DNA of 64,000 nucleotides from Ziziphus jujuba (Eukaryota > Streptophyta > Magnoliopsida > Rosales > Rhamnaceae). This document shows positions 60,153 through 64,000 of this stretch, in pieces (positions within the stretch are counted from its first letter, which is position 1; each line of letters starts with the position of its first letter). The stretch is taken from the NCBI RefSeq assembly GCF_031755915.1, contig NC_083383.1:24406501-24470500 (forward strand). The letters run 5' to 3'. The translations under genes and the position numbers were made by a program. The notes beneath the pieces are model-generated. The model did not search any database. It was given only the letters and a program-made list of their open reading frames with translations, and was not told the DNA's origin.

Positions 60153-63100
60153 ATGTCACTGATGATATGCTCTCCAGCATATTTCTTTGCCTCGAACTCT
60201 CAATCTTTTTCCCGAGAACCTAAATCTCAAGCTTCGAACCTGCCTTCTACTCTCAAATGGTCACCATTTTATCAAAGATTCTTCAAAACTGAGAACTTGG
60301 TTTCTCGCAGAAAAAGCAGGTTTCATGTGAATTCTGCTGAATCAGACGCTGATACCAGCAAATTGCCCACACAAATTTCTCGGGAAAATGAAGCAGTTCC
60401 CACTAATAATGGAGGCAACCCATCAGCTAGTTTGTTGTCATTTCTTTGTCCCTTGCTCAAGCTCTTTTCTGTAAGTCTCTTTGAACCCCCAATTTTTTAT
60501 TTTATTTTTTTATATTTTCGTTTCAGTTTCAAAAGTCCAAAGAAGAGAAATTTTAAGTTATCTTGAAGCCTTTTCCATATATATATAATTGGTTTTTTTG
60601 TGTCAAAATTACATATATGCTGACCATAAAAATGATGACACTGAGGTACTTACTTACCATTTTGATGCTAACTAGCGTTTTCTTATGGATTCTCAATCTC
60701 TTACTTTTATCTTGGATACCACGTATATATATCAATCATAAGCAGTTCTCATTTTGAAGTTTGATGTTCAACGCAGTGCTTTTATTTTTATTTTATTTTA
60801 TTTTATTTTATTTTTTGTAAAGAAATCTTATATAGTTAGTCTCTTATCGTGTTGACCTGATAAGTTTAAACAAAAGATTACTATGACATCCTTTGAATTT
60901 GCTTGAAAAAAATGAGGTCCCCTTAGTAGACCTCATAAGAGACTGAACAATAGTTTTAAACTAAGGGTTATTAATCCCTCGGATTTGTTTAATTGGGTTG
61001 CGCTTATCTTTTGAAAGCAAATTTTAAATAGTAAATTGAAAAAGCAAATTTAAAGGGTTGATGTATTAGGTCCTTTATTTGTATTATAAGGTCAATTAAC
61101 AGGAGAAGTGACTATATATATACATATATATATATATGTATGTATATATGTGTATATATATATACACATATTTACTACAGTACCGTAATATGTCATGCTT
61201 TGGTAGTGCTATTCTCCTAATATTATAGTTAGGCCCGAGTTTCATGTTAAACGTTTTGCACATTTGTGTTAATTTCCTATAAGTTTACCTTTATTACTCT
61301 TTTTATTTTACTTCTTTCAGGGAGGAGATCCCTCTAGGGAACGGAATTATACTTTTGAGGTAATCTACTTACAAGAGCCACCTTGTGTGTGTTTGCTAGC
61401 TGGTTGAGATTGTGAATATAAAGTACTGTAATGTAAACAACTTATTTGTAGTAGTCTAGATCCTAGAGAATAGAACATGCTAAGATCTCCCTATAGCTTA
61501 TGATTATGATATATATATATATATACACAATACTAGGATAATATTTTTGTTTATGCATCTATCGGTTCATTTATGCATCATCTAAACCGATATTTCAATT
61601 TTATTTATTTATTATTATTATTATTAATTTTTCTTTTTTTTTTTTTGGGCTGAAGGTGGTTTTACTATCTGAACATTTTTCATCTTTTTGCTGACCTTCA
61701 AACCCCGTATACATTTTTACTATCATAGGTAGCAACCTCATCATTGTCTACCTTGGCAAGACTTCCATGGGGATCCAGATCACTGTCAAAGAGTATCTCC
61801 AGCAATGAAATTGCCACTTTAAATCCTCCTATGCGTATACAGATCTTTGAGTTTGGTAAGTACTTTATTGGATAGTAATAAATTAGCAGTGGTATTCATG
61901 ATATGGATGACAAGCTGAATGGTATCTTTTTTCCTTGTAGTCTGCTAGCCCTGTCTTCTCTGAATGTAGAGGTTGTTTTTTTCCCCTAAAGTGGTCTTAA
62001 TATATCTTATTGTAAGTGCTAAGATTGTTTGTTTTTATTTTTATCTCCAAGAATGACTTGTTAGGACATTTTATCTTAATCTAAAGAGCAATTTTATAGC
62101 TTTAATCTTAATTTAGTTGGCTTAACATGTCAACTTTTTTGGTGTCTCAAAACTACCCTTCTGAACTATAACTAAATAAGTTCTATGTAATCCATTATAT
62201 TAGGAGTGCAATAATAGTGACTGTAATCAATGGCAATTGCTTAAAATGTAAGCATTTATTTAGTTTATACTTTATATAGGTAAAATGTGGAATCACTTGA
62301 CACTTATTTATTTATTTTTTTTAATTAAAAAGAAAAGCAAATGTACTTTTTAGAATTACAGGTTTAATTAGATAAAAAGACTATTTACGTTTAATAATAA
62401 TAATAATAATAATAAACCACCTTAGTATTATGATTTACACCTTTGTATGTAATTTAATATTAATCTGGCTATATACTTGGTTATAGGTATGACTAGGCCA
62501 CTAAGTAGAAAATGTGTATTTTGCTGGCCATGTGAGAGAAGGAATATCAATTTTTTTTTTTTCTTTCTTAATTTATTTTTTAGAACTTTCAACTCCTTTT
62601 TGACTCCATTTGATGCATTCAGTTTTCCATATTTCAACTTTTTCTTGTTTCTTTCTTCCTGTTTCTTTTCATTTTTAAATAAAAAATGTTGATCTAGGGA
62701 TTGGAAACTTTCCCATTGTTGAATGTTAAAATTAATTTTGTCAACAGAGGCATGTCCTTTTTGCAGGAGGGTTCGAGAGGCCATAACAGAGCTAGATCTT
62801 TCTGTAGAGGTGAGTACAGATTCTGTAGATTCAATGAATAATAAATTTTATCCCAAGTTCTCATTTCTTTAATAGCTGGGCCTGTTTTTTAGAATAGACA
62901 AATCAATTTGTGTTTTTTCTCTTCAATAATGCTATACGTGTTTGATTCTATACTGAAATTTGAGCTAGGAACTTCCTATTAATTGTGAAATTCAGTGGAA
63001 GCATTTTAGAAAAGCATCAATATCTTGAGCCTGAGGAAACTTATTACATTTTTGTTTTGAGCGATGCGTAAAATAACTATTTTATCTTTCTGATAGTTGA

Positions 63101-64000
63101 AGGAAAAAGTTAAGAGGAAGATTTCAGGATTATCCTGATAGTTGGAGTAGCTTCATAAAATTGTTATTTTAGATACTCATAATAGTAATACTTCTTCTCT
63201 ACTCTTTATTCTTCTTCCTTCTTCCAAAAATAACCTGATGGTTAGAGTAGCATGAAAGTTTTAGAAAATCCCTTTTCGCCGATGTCTATTCTTCTTCACT
63301 AGCATTCACAACATAACATCTTTTATACTTCTTTATAGGCTTAAAGATAGTTTCTAGCCATGTTATCTCTATATGCATCTTTCATTCTTAACAGATGGGA
63401 AAATAAATTGGCTAACGAAGCTTGAAATGATGGCTTAACATCCAACTTATATAATCGCTTATCCAACCCTGTTTTTCACCCTTCAAGAAAATAAAAAAGA
63501 CCAGTTCACCAATACGTCCTGGGCCCTCTACTTTCTTCCTAAGTCCTTCGTTGGTGAAATAATCTACTAGTCTCCAATGTATCCTGCATCAAGAGTCAAG
63601 AGTACTCTGAGGTTGAAAAACATCTTGGTCTTTTGTGTGTCTATTAGCCCTTGTATTACTTCTGTTCAACCCTCTACAATATGACTTCCTTTTTAAAGAA
63701 GCATTCTGGGTAGAAATGCTGATTGGAATGTCCATATTGAAGTCTGGTATTTGTCAACTTTCCTTTCAAAACATTAAATTAAGTGGCCGTGAATATTTTC
63801 CAATCCTTTGGAACCAAATTTCTTTTTTGGTGGTTTTGTTTTGTGTTTATTTTTCTGAATATGCTTACAACTGAAAAGAAGAAAGAAGAAGAGGAAAAAA
63901 TTATGAGTTTGAGATGGAACCTTGTATCTACTTGTTGCTTCTGCATAATTCTTTTGTTTCTCTTCTTTACTAATTTAAATTCTAATTTTTAGGAGATTGT
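60153..64000 (+). CDS. Plastid thioredoxin-fold / GST-N domain protein, At5g03880-like (5' part only)
   Basis: Coding exons in the window are 60153-60470, 61321-61359, 61729-61855 and 62748-62809, in frame and bounded by GT-AG, giving the first 181 or so residues. The gene runs off the right edge inside a fourth intron of more than 1.1 kb. The N-terminus is Ser/Arg-rich and poor in acidic residues over the first 57 residues, like a chloroplast transit peptide. Then comes SLLSFLCPLLKLFSGGDPSR and VATSSLSTLARLPWG, both conserved in this plant family. The redox-type motif EACPFCRRVREAITELDLSV puts the CPFC cysteines at residues 164 and 167, the start of a glutaredoxin/GST-N-like fold. The Arabidopsis relative is annotated as a thioredoxin-family protein with no established substrate, so a redox function is inferred from the motif. 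An upstream ATG is not seen in frame; a second in-frame Met lies at codon 4. Confidence 0.87.
61100..61170. repeat. TA/CA/TG microsatellite with self-complementary arms in intron 1
   Basis: Alternating TATATA, CATATA, TGTATG and TACACA units at about 61114-61170 can pair with themselves. It lies in the first intron of the plastid-protein gene. Confidence 0.65.
62810..64000 (+). other. Intron 4 of the plastid-protein gene (incomplete)
   Basis: After the donor GTGAGT at 62810 no continuation of the thioredoxin-fold protein (expected VYPCPKG-like) was found up to the window end. Open frames at 63635-63992 are AT-rich and unrelated. Confidence 0.6.

Noticed and set aside
62428..62784. 118-codon minus-strand frame
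   Set aside because: It is antisense to intron 3 and exon 4 of the plastid-protein gene and consists of Lys-rich low-complexity sequence.

Overview
This window looks like nuclear DNA of a eudicot plant. It is AT-rich, its genes have GT-AG introns with T-rich acceptors, and three spliced genes of typical plant families sit among many decayed LTR retrotransposons. The species cannot be fixed from the sequence alone. A woody Rosales-type genome is only a guess, made from the look of the long TGTAACACCCCG-type LTRs.

Three protein genes, all on the + strand, could be rebuilt exon by exon. (1) 6540-11169 encodes a 650-residue CDK-related kinase with a predicted myristoylated N-terminus, of the IBS1/At1g57700 group. 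(2) 52687-58436 encodes a 455-residue lysine/histidine-type amino-acid transporter; a non-autonomous hAT element with an 8-bp target duplication sits in its third intron. (3) 60153 to beyond the right edge holds the first four coding exons of a predicted plastid thioredoxin-fold/GST-N protein with a CPFC motif, similar to Arabidopsis At5g03880.

The left edge (about 480-2754) is a decayed Ty1/copia element. From 12014 to 23502 lies a minus-strand Ty3/gypsy element with CRM-like gag-pol. It is split by a 2968-bp solo LTR (16081-19048, duplication TCTCA), and its two ends carry unrelated LTRs. A FAR1-related/MULE-like pseudogene follows at 24230-26474 (-). A second long solo LTR lies at 27977-30794 (duplication GACCT), and a third, truncated and inverted relative lies at 42880-44757. 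Between 33289 and 42472 is an old gypsy derivative that keeps gag and protease pieces but no recognisable RT or integrase. Two 1.1-kb solo LTRs of another family entered it in opposite directions (36232-37366, duplication CTTTC; 40193-41306, duplication GTTAT). A short LTR element (about 44880-46645) and a multi-LTR Cassandra-like cluster carrying 5S-rRNA-like sequence (48513-50420) fill the space before the transporter gene.

The genes do not form a pathway or operon. The window reads as three independent genes separated by a layered record of transposon insertion, LTR-LTR recombination and CpG decay. No tRNA gene, intact rRNA gene, CRISPR array or clearly new coding system was found. The most unusual items are the mismatched-LTR composite, the inverted solo-LTR pair and the 5S-bearing LTR array.
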